A stretch of 39,093 bases of DNA from Clostridiales bacterium (GCA_021201395.1 JAJQFB010000001.1:1-39093), one strand, 5' to 3'; shown: positions 1 to 9,764, numbered from the stretch's first letter. Notes: generated by a model not told the origin, from the letters alone. Program-made: numbers and translations.

Positions 1-52
1 ATCCATTTCATAACCCCATCGGTGCCTTTCGCAGAAAGGTGGATTTATAAAT

Positions 53-760
53 ATGATTAAGTATGAAAGGGATTTATATGAGCCTGTAAAGACGCTTTTT
101 GAGTCTCAGGGCTATAAGGTCAAGGGCGAGGTTAAAAACTGCGATATTGCGGCCTGTAGGGGAAATGAAATTATTGTCTGCGAGCTTAAGCTTCACTTTA
201 ACCTAAAGCTTGTGTATCAGCTTCTTGAGCGTAAAACCGCAAGCCCCGTTGTCTACGGAGCCGTTCTTATGCCCAAACAAAGACGAAACCGCCAAAACAT
301 ATTAAGGCTCATAAAGGAAGTAGACTGCGGCCTTATTTTTGTTTCGGAACAGACAGCCCTTGCGGAAATTGCCTATAATCCCTCCGGCGGAAAAAATAAG
401 GACACCAAAAAGTCAAAGAGGCTTAAAAAGGAATTTGACAGCCGAAGCTTTGACAATACCGGCGGCATAAACAAAACAAGCCTTATGACAGCCTATAGGG
501 AGCAGTCAATTAAGCTTGCGGTCTATCTCGAAGCTCTGGGAGAGGCTTCCCCTAAGAAGCTGAGAGCCTTAGGCTTTAGCGAAAATACAGGAGCTGTATT
601 AAACGATAACTATTACGGCTGGTTCAGCAAAGTAAAACGGGGAGTATACACACTTTCCGACTTAGGCAGGGCGGCCTTAAAATATAAGGAGTATGAAAAA
701 CAGACGGAGTTTTTCCGTTGCGAAAGGGAGGAAAAAAATGTACAGATTATCGAGGAATGA
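53..760 (+). CDS. DUF2161 family protein with PD-(D/E)XK nuclease-like fold
   Basis: 235 aa. The N-terminal part (residues about 5-100) reads like the DUF2161 family: a beta strand with Asp31 followed by Glu44-Leu-Lys46 (CELK), the D...ExK layout of PD-(D/E)XK phosphodiesterases, and a conserved segment around LLERKTASPVVYGAVL. The C-terminal part (about 140-220) resembles a winged-helix-like module. GGTGG at 38-42 sits ten bases before the ATG. The end overlaps the next gene by 23 bases, so the two are probably co-translated. Substrate is unknown; a DNA/RNA hydrolase role is inferred from fold only. Family call fairly sure, function not. Confidence 0.8.
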   Translation: MIKYERDLYEPVKTLFESQGYKVKGEVKNCDIAACRGNEIIVCELKLHFNLKLVYQLLERKTASPVVYGAVLMPKQRRNRQNILRLIKEVDCGLIFVSEQTALAEIAYNPSGGKNKDTKKSKRLKKEFDSRSFDNTGGINKTSLMTAYREQSIKLAVYLEALGEASPKKLRALGFSENTGAVLNDNYYGWFSKVKRGVYTLSDLGRAALKYKEYEKQTEFFRCEREEKNVQIIEE

Positions 761-1607
761 CAAATGTTGGTGCGGCAGCGGCAAAAAATATAAGCAGTGC
801 CACGAAAGGTCAGACGAAAGAATATTGATGCCCCTTAAAAGACAGGGCTACCCCATTCCCCCTCGCAGGCTTATTTTAAATGCCGAACAGATTCAGGGAA
901 TCAGGGAAAGTGCCAAAATAACAGTGGCTATTTTGGATAAGCTTGAAGATTTAATTGAAGAGGGCATTACCACGGAGGAAATAAATACATTTGTTCACAA
1001 ATACACTCTTGACCACGGCGGAGTCCCTGCGCCTTTAAATTATCAGGGCTTCCCCAAAAGCTGCTGCACATCAATAAACGATGTTATAGCCCACGGCATT
1101 CCCTGCAAAACCGCTCTTAAAAACGGCGATATTATAAATGTAGACATAACAACAATCCTAAACGGCTATTACTCCGATTCAAGCAGAATGTATATGATAG
1201 GAGACGTAGCCCCCAACGCAAAAAAGCTTGTTGAGGTAACAAAAGAGTGTATGTACGCAGGAATTAAGGCCGTAAAGCCCTACCGCCCCGTCAGCGACAT
1301 AGGCAACACAATAAATGCCATAACCGACAAACACGGCTACGGCGTAGTAAGAGACCTCTGCGGTCACGGCGTTGGCATAAAATTCCACGACGACCCCTTA
1401 ATTGAACATTACCGCCAAAAGCGGCCCACAATGATAATGGTTCCCGGTATGGTTTTCACAATAGAGCCTATGATAAACGAAGGCACGTGGAGGGGAGTAA
1501 CCCTTTCCGACAACTGGACCTTTAAAACACAGGACAAAAAGCTTTCAGCCCAGTGGGAGCATACGATAGTCGTTACTGAGGACGGCTGTGAAATACTTAC
1601 AAAATAA
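738..1607 (+). CDS. map: Type I methionine aminopeptidase with N-terminal SEC-C zinc motif
   Basis: 289 aa from the ATG at 738, chosen because GGGAGG lies seven bases upstream; an earlier in-frame start at 693 has no such site and would lie deep inside the previous gene. Residues 7-22 (NDKCWCGSGKKYKQCH) are a SEC-C zinc-binding motif, known from SecA C-termini and from a subset of Clostridia and Bacillus aminopeptidases, where it may help ribosome association. The rest is an M24 pita-bread metallopeptidase with ligands visible in NVDITTILNGYYSDSS, CGHGVGIKFHDDP, FTIEPM and QWEHTIVV. It removes initiator Met from nascent cytosolic proteins. Probably co-transcribed with its neighbours on both sides. 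Confidence 0.95.
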   Translation: MYRLSRNDKCWCGSGKKYKQCHERSDERILMPLKRQGYPIPPRRLILNAEQIQGIRESAKITVAILDKLEDLIEEGITTEEINTFVHKYTLDHGGVPAPLNYQGFPKSCCTSINDVIAHGIPCKTALKNGDIINVDITTILNGYYSDSSRMYMIGDVAPNAKKLVEVTKECMYAGIKAVKPYRPVSDIGNTINAITDKHGYGVVRDLCGHGVGIKFHDDPLIEHYRQKRPTMIMVPGMVFTIEPMINEGTWRGVTLSDNWTFKTQDKKLSAQWEHTIVVTEDGCEILTK

Positions 1608-1631
1608 TAAAAAAGGAGGAAATGCGGAAAT

Positions 1632-2360
1632 ATGGAGCTTAAACCTATTTTAAGAAATGACGGCCTGCTTCACCCCGGTCTTATAATTATTCCCGGCGGC
1701 GGCTATAACCACCTGTCAAACCACGAGGGAGAAAACGTAGCCGAATATTTTGGGAAGCCGGGCATAAACTGCTTTGTTTTAAAATATGACTTTATGTTCC
1801 CTCAGTCCCTCTATGACGTAAAGAAGGCTGTCCGCCTTGTCCGCTTTAAGGCGGAGGAATATAACACAGACCCCGAAAGAATTGCCCTAATGGGCTTTTC
1901 CGCAGGAGCCCACCTTGCAGGCCTCTGTGCAGAGCATTTTGACGCCTTTGAGACGGAGCCTAAAGAGCCTTTAGACACTCTGTCCGCAAGACCCGATCTC
2001 TGCTGCTTCTGCTATCCCGTTGTTACTCTCTCTAAGCCCTACGGCCATATGGGTTCAAGGATAACCTTAAACGGAAGAGATGATTTAGCCGAGACTCTAT
2101 CCCTCGAAAGCTCCGTCCGCGCCGATATGCCCCCTGCCTTTATATGGCACACTTTTGAGGACAAAAGCGTTCCCTTTGAAAACAGCGTGGAGCTTGCAAA
2201 GGCTATGGCCGCCGCAGGAGCTGAGTGTGAGCTTCACATCTTCCCCAAGGGCAAACACGGCCTTGATTTAGCCCAAAACATACCGGGAGCGGAAAACTGG
2301 CCCGCTCTTTTTGCCGATTTTCTTAAAAGGCATAATTTTTTACAGACTGTAAAGTCTTAG
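1632..2360 (+). CDS. Alpha/beta hydrolase (esterase/acetyl xylan esterase-like)
   Basis: 242 aa. An HGGG-type oxyanion segment is seen as IPGGGYNHLS (about 20-29) and the nucleophile elbow as GFSAGAH (about 88-94, Ser91). The late WHTFEDKSVP and FPKGKHGL segments supply the likely catalytic Asp and His. This layout fits the BD-FAE/dienelactone-hydrolase-like esterases found in gut Clostridia, often active on acetylated carbohydrates. No signal peptide, so cytosolic. AAGGAGGAAA lies 11 bases upstream. The gene follows map by 24 bases and probably ends the operon. Substrate unknown. Confidence 0.85.
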   Translation: MELKPILRNDGLLHPGLIIIPGGGYNHLSNHEGENVAEYFGKPGINCFVLKYDFMFPQSLYDVKKAVRLVRFKAEEYNTDPERIALMGFSAGAHLAGLCAEHFDAFETEPKEPLDTLSARPDLCCFCYPVVTLSKPYGHMGSRITLNGRDDLAETLSLESSVRADMPPAFIWHTFEDKSVPFENSVELAKAMAAAGAECELHIFPKGKHGLDLAQNIPGAENWPALFADFLKRHNFLQTVKS

Positions 2361-2484
2361 GGCTTAACATTTCCACCCTGTCTCTTGTGTAATTTCTATT
2401 TTTATTTTTTTATTTTTTACTGAAGTAAAAAGTATATTTCCACTTTGAAAGAGTCAAAAAAAGAAGCGGCAATTACTCTTACAA
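2361..2484. other. AT-rich intergenic start of a 1.2-kb decayed region
   Basis: No gene. The T-rich tract around 2396-2420 could help end transcription after the hydrolase, but no clear stem precedes it. From here to 3548 the DNA holds only transposase fragments and repeats, listed separately. Confidence 0.4.
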
Positions 2485-2750
2485 AAGGGCAGAAATGATG
2501 ATTCATGGCTGCTTAAAAGAAATTAATGTTACAATTAATAATTGGGAATTGGATACAGTTGTGGGAAAACAGGGTACAAAAACCGTACTGCTTGTTTTAA
2601 CAGAGCGAATGACAAGGCAGGAAATAATTATAAAATTGGCAGCAAAGTCAGAAAATAAACCGTAATAACGGTTGCGAAAACCTCGGCTTCGAGGGGACGG
2701 AGCAGTCAATATATGATAATGCCAAAAGAACAAAGATATATTATGCACAC
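2485..2750 (+). pseudogene. IS30-family transposase remnant
   Basis: Reading the frame of AGG GCA GAA at about 2490 gives a peptide containing NNWELDTVVGKQGTKTVLLV and LTERMTRQEIIIKL, the start of the IS30 DDE catalytic domain (the Asp of WELDTVVG is the first catalytic Asp). It runs into a stop at about 2664. Further on, near 2712-2736, RTKIYYAH reads like the later IS30 segment around YYAHPYSSWERGSNEN, with the middle of the gene missing. No intact ends are visible. This is a dead fragment, not a working transposase. Confidence 0.75.
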
Positions 2751-2938
2751 CGGGAACTCGAAAGACATCGAGCAGCGTGAATTTGTTTCTTCGGAAAAAT
2801 AAATTGTAGAAACAAAATCACACTTGCAGGCGGTTTTGCCGGGGGCAAAACTTCTGAGCAAGAAAAACCACCCTTGAAGAAAGAATAGATATTGTAAATT
2901 TCTGTATTGCCAATGGCAGGGATTATAGGCTGACTATA

Positions 2939-3099
2939 GGGAAGCGATGATTAATTCGCCGAAGCAGATTTGCCGCAGATTTTTTCGAGTGCGAGGAAAG
3001 CATTTGAGGGCATAGCCGGAGCCTATGTCGAAAATGCGTGACGAAGCAATCGGAAAAATCGGCGGTGAAGATGCGAAAAGCTAATTAATCAGCGGTTCC
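2939..3099 (+). repeat. MITE family A, copy 1 (161 bp, long form)
   Basis: Begins GGGAAGCGATGATTAATT and ends with the inverted AATTAATCAGCGGTTCC. The interior carries GCAGATTTGCCGCAGATTTT and GGCATAGCCGGAGCC, a palindromic-rich body shared with the copies at 7623 and 29342. No ORF. Terminal inverted repeats of about 17 bp with one asymmetric base (CGATGATT at one end, CGCTGATT at the other) and multiple copies point to a non-autonomous mobile element. Confidence 0.85.
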
Positions 3100-3146
3100 A
3101 TAGAGAATTTTTCAGAAGTTTTCCTACGGAAAACCGAGCCTATATC

Positions 3147-3195
3147 TGTGAATGTGTTTTTTCATTGATAGCTTTATTGAGAAAACACATTCACA
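3147..3195. repeat. 14-bp perfect inverted repeat (hairpin)
   Basis: TGTGAATGTGTTTT at 3147-3160 is exactly repeated in inverse at 3182-3195, with a 21-nt loop. There is no gene directly before it, so it is unlikely to be a useful terminator. It may be the end of a decayed insertion element. Confidence 0.6.
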
Positions 3196-3351
3196 GTGAA
3201 TGAGTTTTTTTATTTAAAATGTATGGTAAAAACTCATCCGGAGCGGATGTCTTTCGGGTTCCCAATGATGAAAATACATATCAATCGTAAATATGATAAA
3301 AAGTACAGTCATAAGCCTTTTTCTTTATATTCTGCCATAATATCAGGCGGT

Positions 3352-3404
3352 GTTGTATTTCAATTATATTACATTTTAAATAAATTTTTCGTGCGTTTGT
3401 CCTG
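3352..3404 (-). repeat. Solo end of element family B
   Basis: These 53 bases are the inverse of 7093-7145, with only two mismatches that I can count. They end in the CAGGACAAAC-type terminus, so they are one end of the inverted-repeat element found complete at 7093-7271. No second end was seen nearby. Confidence 0.8.
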
Positions 3405-3548
3405 ACACATTCCGATCATATGGACATCAGCTTCTGCATTGTTAACGTTTGGTGATAACTGCATTATACAATCATTTAGCGTTGATGCCTATTTTTGTGC
3501 AGCTTTTTACGGCTTATGAGAACAACTTTTAACGGAAAGGAAATAAAT

Positions 3549-4433
3549 ATGAAAATTACGGAAACAAATAAGGGAATATTGCTTACGGAACAGAACAGCT
3601 TTAATATAGGGCAGATTTTGGAGTGCGGTCAGTGTTTTCGGTTTGAGAGGATAGAGGAGGGCCACTACAAAATAACAGCAAAAAACAGAGTTTTATACAT
3701 AAAGCAGGACGGGGACGGAATATTGTTCTATCCCTGCAATAAAGAGGATTTTGAAAACATATGGTATAATTATTTTGATTTGGGAACGGACTATTCCGAA
3801 ATTAAGGCGGTTCTTTCGGCAGACAGGGTTCTGAAAGAAGCGGCGGCTTTCGGAAGCGGCATAAGGCTTTTAAACCAAGAGCCCTTTGAATGTCTTATTT
3901 CATTTATAATATCCCAAAACAACAGGATACCTATGATACAAAAGGTAATAGGAAATATTTCAGAAAGATGGGGCGAAAAAGCCGGAGATGATTTCCTCTT
4001 TCCCACTCTCGAAAGGCTTAAAGATTCTGACGGCATAAGCCTTATGGAATGTAAAACGGGCTTTAGGCATAAATATATTACAGACTGTCTTGAAAGGCTT
4101 TCAGGGGGAGAAATAAGCCTTGAAGCCCTGAAAAATACAGATACCGTTACCGCTAAAAAGGAACTTATGAAAATAAAGGGGGTAGGGAGCAAGGTGGCGG
4201 ACTGTGTTCTTTTATTTTCTTTCGGCAGAAGAGAGGTTTTCCCTACGGACGTTTGGATAAAGAGAGTTATGGAGTATTTCTACTTTGACGGAAAGGAAAC
4301 CCCCATTAAAGAAATTCACAGCTTCGCCTACGAAAAATGGGGATCCCTTGCAGGCTATGCCCAGCAATACCTCTTTTACTACGCAAGAACCCTCCAAATT
4401 AACGCAGGAAAAAATAAGCAAAAAAGAAAATAA
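3549..4433 (+). CDS. OGG1-like 8-oxoguanine DNA glycosylase/AP lyase
   Basis: 294 aa from the ATG at 3549, which follows GGAAAGG; an upstream in-frame start at 3495 lacks a site. The N-terminal half (about 5-100) matches the OGG_N domain (CGQCFRFER). The C-terminal half is an HhH-GPD glycosylase: the hairpin KIKGVGSKVADC carries the catalytic Lys (about residue 215), and FPTDVWIKR carries the conserved Asp. The enzyme excises 8-oxoguanine and nicks the abasic site in base-excision repair. Length and order are normal for the Clostridia version. It stands alone, 115 bases before the groESL promoter. Confidence 0.93.
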   Translation: MKITETNKGILLTEQNSFNIGQILECGQCFRFERIEEGHYKITAKNRVLYIKQDGDGILFYPCNKEDFENIWYNYFDLGTDYSEIKAVLSADRVLKEAAAFGSGIRLLNQEPFECLISFIISQNNRIPMIQKVIGNISERWGEKAGDDFLFPTLERLKDSDGISLMECKTGFRHKYITDCLERLSGGEISLEALKNTDTVTAKKELMKIKGVGSKVADCVLLFSFGRREVFPTDVWIKRVMEYFYFDGKETPIKEIHSFAYEKWGSLAGYAQQYLFYYARTLQINAGKNKQKRK

Positions 4434-4507
4434 ATGAAAACGAGAGAAAAAATGAGTAAAAATGAGCTTACGGGAGTTAATGCAGTCAAAACGGCTTATT
4501 TGGGCTG

Positions 4508-4536
4508 TTGCATTGCTTCCAAAGTTGGACTATTAT
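4508..4536 (+). promoter_or_regulatory. Sigma-A promoter of groESL
   Basis: TTGCAT at 4508-4513 and TATTAT at 4531-4536 are separated by 17 bp and stand just upstream of the CIRCE operator. Confidence 0.75.
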
Positions 4537-4548
4537 ATCCTTTAGAAA

Positions 4549-4575
4549 TTAGCACTCAATAAAGGCGAGTGCTAA
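4549..4575 (+). promoter_or_regulatory. CIRCE operator for HrcA
   Basis: TTAGCACTC, nine bases, GAGTGCTAA: a perfect CIRCE element. HrcA binds it and represses groESL until heat stress. It lies between the promoter and the groES ribosome site, so it is within the 5' leader. Confidence 0.98.
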
Positions 4576-4600
4576 CAAATCAAAACAGGAGGTTAAAAAT

Positions 4601-4885
4601 ATGAAATTAGTTCCACTCAGCGACAGAATCGTTCTTAAAGAATTTGCAGCAGAAGAAAAGACAAAAGGCGGCATAATCCTTACAACCGCTCAGCAGAAAA
4701 AGCCCCAGGAAGCAGAGGTTATAGCCGTAGGCCCCGGCAGAATCGAGGACGGAAAGCTTATCCCTATGGACGTTAAAGTAGGCGACAAGGTAATTTACGC
4801 TTCATACGCAGGCACAAAGGTTGACCTTGACGAGGAAGAATTTATAATCGTAAGGTCAGAGGATATTTTAGCTATAGTAGAATAA
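4601..4885 (+). CDS. groES: Co-chaperonin GroES (10 kDa)
   Basis: 94 aa, the usual length. It starts MKLVPLSDRIVLKE and holds the mobile loop (EEKTKGGIILTTAQQKKPQE) and GPGR and DKVIYASYAGTKV segments typical of Cpn10. It caps the GroEL ring and helps fold proteins in the cytosol. AGGAGG lies about ten bases before the ATG. First gene of the CIRCE-controlled operon, 15 bases before groEL. Confidence 0.98.
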   Translation: MKLVPLSDRIVLKEFAAEEKTKGGIILTTAQQKKPQEAEVIAVGPGRIEDGKLIPMDVKVGDKVIYASYAGTKVDLDEEEFIIVRSEDILAIVE

Positions 4886-4897
4886 CAGGAGGCATAA

Positions 4898-6526
<1,629 letters not shown>

Positions 6527-6580
6527 TGATGTAATCAGAAGCCTTGTTATACTCCAAACTTTACACATAATATAAATTCA

Positions 6581-6630
6581 AAAACCGATTATTTTCATTT
6601 GTACAGTGAAAACAATCGGTTTTCTTTTTC
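6581..6630 (+). terminator. Rho-independent terminator of groESL
   Basis: AAAACCGATT at 6581 pairs with AATCGGTTTT at about 6614-6623, with a partly pairing TTTTC/GAAAA interior, and is followed by CTTTTTC. Ends the groESL transcript. Confidence 0.85.
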
Positions 6631-6824
6631 CTTTTATTCACTTTAACAAAAAGATAGCGTTCTGCCTGCTACACACCATTGAGACATTCTCTAAATCAAA
6701 AAAACAAATATTATATGGAGAGAAAAAAGTTGAAAACGCTGTTGAATACGGTATTATAGACTTTGTACAGGGGAATAAGTGAAAACGCAGAGGCCTTGCG
6801 GCTTTACGGGCGGTTGTGTTTTCT

Positions 6825-6842
6825 CCCAATCGGAAGATTGGG
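6825..6842 (+). promoter_or_regulatory. Hairpin abutting the ribosome site of the small toxin-like ORF
   Basis: CCCAATC-GGAA-GATTGGG forms a 7-bp stem with a four-base loop. Its 3' arm runs into the GGGGGTGG ribosome site at 6840-6847, so the hairpin can hide it. Type I toxin mRNAs often mask their start this way. Confidence 0.55.
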
Positions 6843-6852
6843 GGTGGTAATT

Positions 6853-6915
6853 GTGACAGATATACAATTAATTCTGATATTAATACTGTTGATAATTATC
6901 ATATCAAAGAAATAA
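6853..6915 (+). CDS. 20-aa hydrophobic peptide, putative type I (holin-like) toxin
   Basis: GTG start at 6853 after GGGGGTGG. The peptide is a single very hydrophobic helix (DIQLILILILLIIII) closed by SKK, the build of the Firmicutes small membrane toxins annotated as putative holin-like toxin. What supports it most is the downstream context, a CCGCC/GGCGG hairpin and a GGGAGAGATA-CCGC...GCGG hairpin, a layout I recognise from those loci, where the antitoxin RNA is read from the opposite strand. Too short for certainty; the peptide could also be a decayed copy. Confidence 0.5.
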   Translation: MTDIQLILILILLIIIISKK

Positions 6916-7019
6916 CCGCCCTATTCTGACCAATAAGGCGGCTTGGATAAAAATCATATTTTTGTCTATATCAACTTTTGGGAGAGATACAGCCGCTTTC
7001 ACTTAGGCGGATTGTTTAT
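6916..7019 (-). ncRNA. Candidate antisense antitoxin RNA region of the type I toxin-like locus
   Basis: Two hairpins follow the small ORF: 6916-6941 (CCGCC...GGCGG, which with the TTATTT following on the minus strand looks like an antisense terminator) and 6992-7019 (CCGC...GCGG followed by ATTGTTTATTT, a plus-strand terminator for the toxin mRNA). Overlapping converging transcripts are the hallmark of TxpA/BsrG-like systems. The antisense promoter was not pinned down. Confidence 0.4.
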
Positions 7020-7092
7020 TTAACATTTCGCTCCCTTGTATTTTTATTATAGCCGGTTTTTGAGCAAATGTCAATATCAAAACAGCAATTCA

Positions 7093-7271
7093 CAGGACAA
7101 ACACATGAAAAATTTATTTAAAATGTAATATAATTGAAATACAACACAGCCCAATATTATGATGTTGGGGTCAAAACTATAATTACTACATATATTTAGT
7201 TGGAACTGTTTGGCAGAATACCTTTTGACCCCGGCATCATGTAATATATAACTTTTCGTGCGTTTGTCCTG
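7093..7271. mobile_element. Element family B, 179-bp MITE-like, complete
   Basis: Left end CAGGACAAACACATGAAAAA and right end, read inversely, CAGGACAAACGCACGAAAAG form roughly 22-bp terminal inverted repeats with few mismatches. Inside is a second inverted repeat: ATGATGTTGGGGTCAAAA at 7159-7176 against TTTTGACCCCGGCATCAT at 7223-7240. No ORF. One of its ends recurs at 3352-3404. I could not identify a clear target duplication or the parent transposase. Confidence 0.75.
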
Positions 7272-7324
7272 CGAATGTGTTCACACTAATTGATAAAACA
7301 AAAACACTGTGATATAATGTATAT

Positions 7325-7490
7325 ATGAAGATTACAGAAGAACAATATAAGCATATAGAGGATTACTTTCCTTATATAGCAAGGAAATGTAAAAATCGGA
7401 AATCTCCAACTATTAAATGCGGTATTGTATGTTTTGAAAAATGGCTGCAAAGGGAGGGCATTGCCGGAATCCTACGGAAATTGGCATAGG
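7325..7490 (+). pseudogene. IS5-family transposase N-terminal remnant
   Basis: ATG at 7325 gives MKITEEQYKHIEDYF, the usual opening of IS5-type (DUF4096) transposases. After a frameshift the other frame reads YVLKNGCKGRALPESYGNWH, matching the family signature around NGCKWRALPxxFGNWH. The match stops at about 7490 and the catalytic domain is absent, so this is a dead fragment. A TATAAT-like box sits just before the ATG (about 7311). Confidence 0.75.
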
Positions 7491-7622
7491 GAACCCGAAG
7501 GTGCAAGTCCGTTTTTGCCGCAGGTAAACAAGCTGTTTAACAATAGTTTATCTTCGGTTCCTAAGCTCTTGTGCCCCTTACTTGTTAAATCCTACATAAA
7601 TATCAGTCCGGTTAAAAATTAT
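7491..7622. other. Unassigned stretch between IS5 remnant and MITE
   Basis: No gene recognised. A GGGAA...GGTGCAAGTCC run at 7488-7512 faintly recalls a cobalamin riboswitch core but the rest is missing. Confidence 0.3.
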
Positions 7623-7790
7623 TTAAGGAAACGATGATTAATTCGCCGAAGCAGATTTGCCGCAGATTTTTTCGAGTGCAAGGAAGGCATTCGCGGGCAT
7701 AGCCGGAGCCTATGTCAAGAATGCGTGACGCTGCAATCGAAAAAAGCAGCGGTGAAGATGCGATGAGCTAATTAATCAGCGATTCCTTAA
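7623..7790 (+). repeat. MITE family A, copy 2 (168 bp, long form)
   Basis: Starts TTAAGGAAACGATGATTAAT and ends with the inverse (ATTAATCAGCGATTCCTTAA). The interior matches copy 1 closely. The TTAA at both outer ends could be a target duplication or part of the termini. It lies about 110 bp before pgi and may carry or separate promoter sequence. Confidence 0.85.
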
Positions 7791-7902
7791 GGAAAAATTA
7801 ACAAAAAAATTAAAAAATATATGGAAATGCTGTGGGAAATATGGTAAAATAGATTTAAGGACTATTAAAAGTCTAACAAATACTTTACGGAGGGATTAAA
7901 AA

Positions 7903-9237
7903 ATGGCAATTAAACTTAAAATGGCAGGCGTTAAGAATTTTGTGAGAGACGAGGAATATGGTAAGATTGAAGCTATGGCAAAGGTTGCCGATGAGCTTGT
8001 TTACTCAAAAGAGGGTGCGGGAAACGACTTTTTGGGCTGGGTTAATCTTCCTTTTGACTATGACAAGGAAGAATTTGCAAGAATTAAAGCAGCCGGAAAG
8101 AAGATTCAGTCCGACAGTGAGGTTCTGGTTGTTATAGGTATAGGCGGCTCCTACTTAGGCGGCAGGGCAGCCCTCGACTTTATAAACGGTATGTTCTACA
8201 ACAGCAAAAAACACCCGGGACTTCCCGATGTTTACTTTGTAGGAAACAACATAAGCTCCGAATATCTTACAGACATAGTTGAGATGATAGGGGACAGAAG
8301 CTTCTCAATCAACGTTATCTCAAAATCAGGCACAACTACCGAGCCGGCTATAGCTTTCAGAATCTTCAAGAAGCTCCTTGAGGACAAATACGGCAAGGAA
8401 GAGGCTGTTAAGAGAATTTACGCCACAACAGACAAGGCAAGAGGAGCCCTTAAGAACTTCTCCGACAAAGAGGGCTATGAAACTTTCGTTATCCCCGACG
8501 ACGTAGGCGGACGTTTCTCCGTTCTTACTCCCGTTGGTCTTGTTCTTATGGCAGCCGCAGGCATCGACATTGACGCCGTTATGCAGGGTGCCACAGACGC
8601 AGCAAAGAAGTATAAGGGTCTTGACAACGACTGTGCTAAGTATGCAATTACAAGGGCACTTCTCAATAAGAAAGGCAAGGTTATTGAAATTCTTGCCAAC
8701 TACGAGCCCTGCCTTACAATGTTCGGCGAGTGGTATAAACAGCTTTTCGCAGAGTCCGAGGGCAAAGACCAAAAGGGAACTTTCCCCGTTTCCGCAAACT
8801 TCTCAACAGACCTTCACTCAATCGGCCAGTTTATACAGGACGGCACAAGGAATATGTTCGAAACCGTTCTCTGGGTTAAAAATTCAAAGAAAGACCTTGA
8901 GATTATATTTGATGAGGAAAATATCGACGGCCTTAACTTCGTAGCAGGCAAGACTATGCAGTATGTAAATTCAAAAGCTTACGCAGGAACCTACCTCGCT
9001 CATATAGACGGCGGCGTTCCCACAATGGTAATCGAAATAGAGGACACAAGTGCTTACAGCTTCGGCGAAATAGTTTACTTCTTTGAGAAAGCCCTTTCAA
9101 TCAGCGGCTATCTCCTTGCGGTTAATCCTTTCGACCAGCCCGGTGTAGAATCCTACAAGAAGAATATGTTCGCTCTCTTAGGAAAGCCCGGCTATGAAGC
9201 CGACAAGGAAGCCCTTGAAGCCCGTCTTATCGACTAA
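7903..9237 (+). CDS. pgi: Glucose-6-phosphate isomerase
   Basis: 444 aa, normal for the Firmicutes form. SIS-type sugar phosphate binding is seen in [16 protein letters not shown] and [14 protein letters not shown]; the catalytic region [16 protein letters not shown] and the C-terminal [12 protein letters not shown] are intact. Interconverts glucose-6-phosphate and fructose-6-phosphate in glycolysis and gluconeogenesis. ACGGAGGG lies 13 bases before the ATG. Single-gene unit between a MITE and its own terminator. Confidence 0.98.
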   Translation: MAIKLKMAGVKNFVRDEEYGKIEAMAKVADELVYSKEGAGNDFLGWVNLPFDYDKEEFARIKAAGKKIQSDSEVLVVIGIGGSYLGGRAALDFINGMFYNSKKHPGLPDVYFVGNNISSEYLTDIVEMIGDRSFSINVISKSGTTTEPAIAFRIFKKLLEDKYGKEEAVKRIYATTDKARGALKNFSDKEGYETFVIPDDVGGRFSVLTPVGLVLMAAAGIDIDAVMQGATDAAKKYKGLDNDCAKYAITRALLNKKGKVIEILANYEPCLTMFGEWYKQLFAESEGKDQKGTFPVSANFSTDLHSIGQFIQDGTRNMFETVLWVKNSKKDLEIIFDEENIDGLNFVAGKTMQYVNSKAYAGTYLAHIDGGVPTMVIEIEDTSAYSFGEIVYFFEKALSISGYLLAVNPFDQPGVESYKKNMFALLGKPGYEADKEALEARLID

Positions 9238-9305
9238 ATATCGGAAAACCGAAAGAATTTATTTTTTCAAAGGATATTACTGTTTTAAAAAGTAAATAAA
9301 ACACA

Positions 9306-9358
9306 AAAGTCACTGCATTTTTATTCGCTTAAGTAAATTTGCGGTGACTTTATTTTTT
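9306..9358 (+). terminator. Rho-independent terminator of pgi
   Basis: AAAGTCACTGCA pairs with TGCGGTGACTTT across a 22-nt loop and is followed by ATTTTTTA. Confidence 0.85.
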
Positions 9359-9485
9359 ATATCATAAAGTGTTGTAACGGAAAAGTAATAAACACGCAAT
9401 AAACCGGTTGTATAAAATTAACATTTTGTTAATTGACACACTTGTTTTTTAATTATATATTAATTATATAATAAGCTTTGCCACA

Positions 9486-9571
9486 TTAAGGAAACGATGA
9501 TTAATTCGTCGAAGCAATCGGAAAAATCTGTGGTGAAGCCGCGAAGAACTAATTAATCAGCGGTTCCTTAA
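9486..9571 (+). repeat. MITE family A, copy 3 (86 bp, short form)
   Basis: TTAAGGAAACGATGATTAAT at the left and the inverse AATTAATCAGCGGTTCCTTAA at the right. The interior keeps only GAAGCAATCGGAAAAATC and GGTGAAG, so the middle of the long form is deleted. Confidence 0.85.
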
Positions 9572-9586
9572 AGAAAAATGCGGTTT

Positions 9587-9700
9587 AAGATGGGCACAGC
9601 AGCCTAAAAAGACAGCCTGTCACGCTGATTCCGGTTTGGCTCCCGGAGGCTTCGGCAATCTAAGACACACTGCCGAAGCAAATTGCCGTACCCCCATCTT
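9587..9700 (+). ncRNA. 114-nt structured RNA candidate before the Ro60-like gene
   Basis: AAGATGGG at 9587 and CCCATCTT at 9693 close the structure with 8 bp. Inside are GACAGCCTGTC (9611-9621), CCGG-8-CCGG (9631-9646) with a T-arm-like loop TTTGGCTC, and a 9-bp hairpin GCTTCGGCA/TGCCGAAGC (9649-9679). An alternative stem CGGCAAT/ATTGCCG (9654-9688) excludes the last one. No ORF. It sits 126 bases upstream of a Ro60-like gene in the same direction, as bacterial Y RNAs do near rsr. A riboswitch-like leader or an inverted-repeat mobile sequence is not excluded. Confidence 0.45.
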
Positions 9701-9764
9701 GCGCTAAGGCAGTCACAGCAATTTACCCACCCTATCTAAAACAGGATTATTATACTGTCTTGTT

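Noticed and set aside
3196..3405. 69-codon plus-strand ORF
   Set aside because: Its 3' third is the end of repeat family B, it has no ribosome site and no family likeness.
7485..7540. Cobalamin-riboswitch-like core (GGGAA...GGTGCAAGTCC)
   Set aside because: The remaining conserved parts (P1 arms, CCCGC-ACTGT box) are absent, it follows an IS remnant, and no B12-related gene is next to it.
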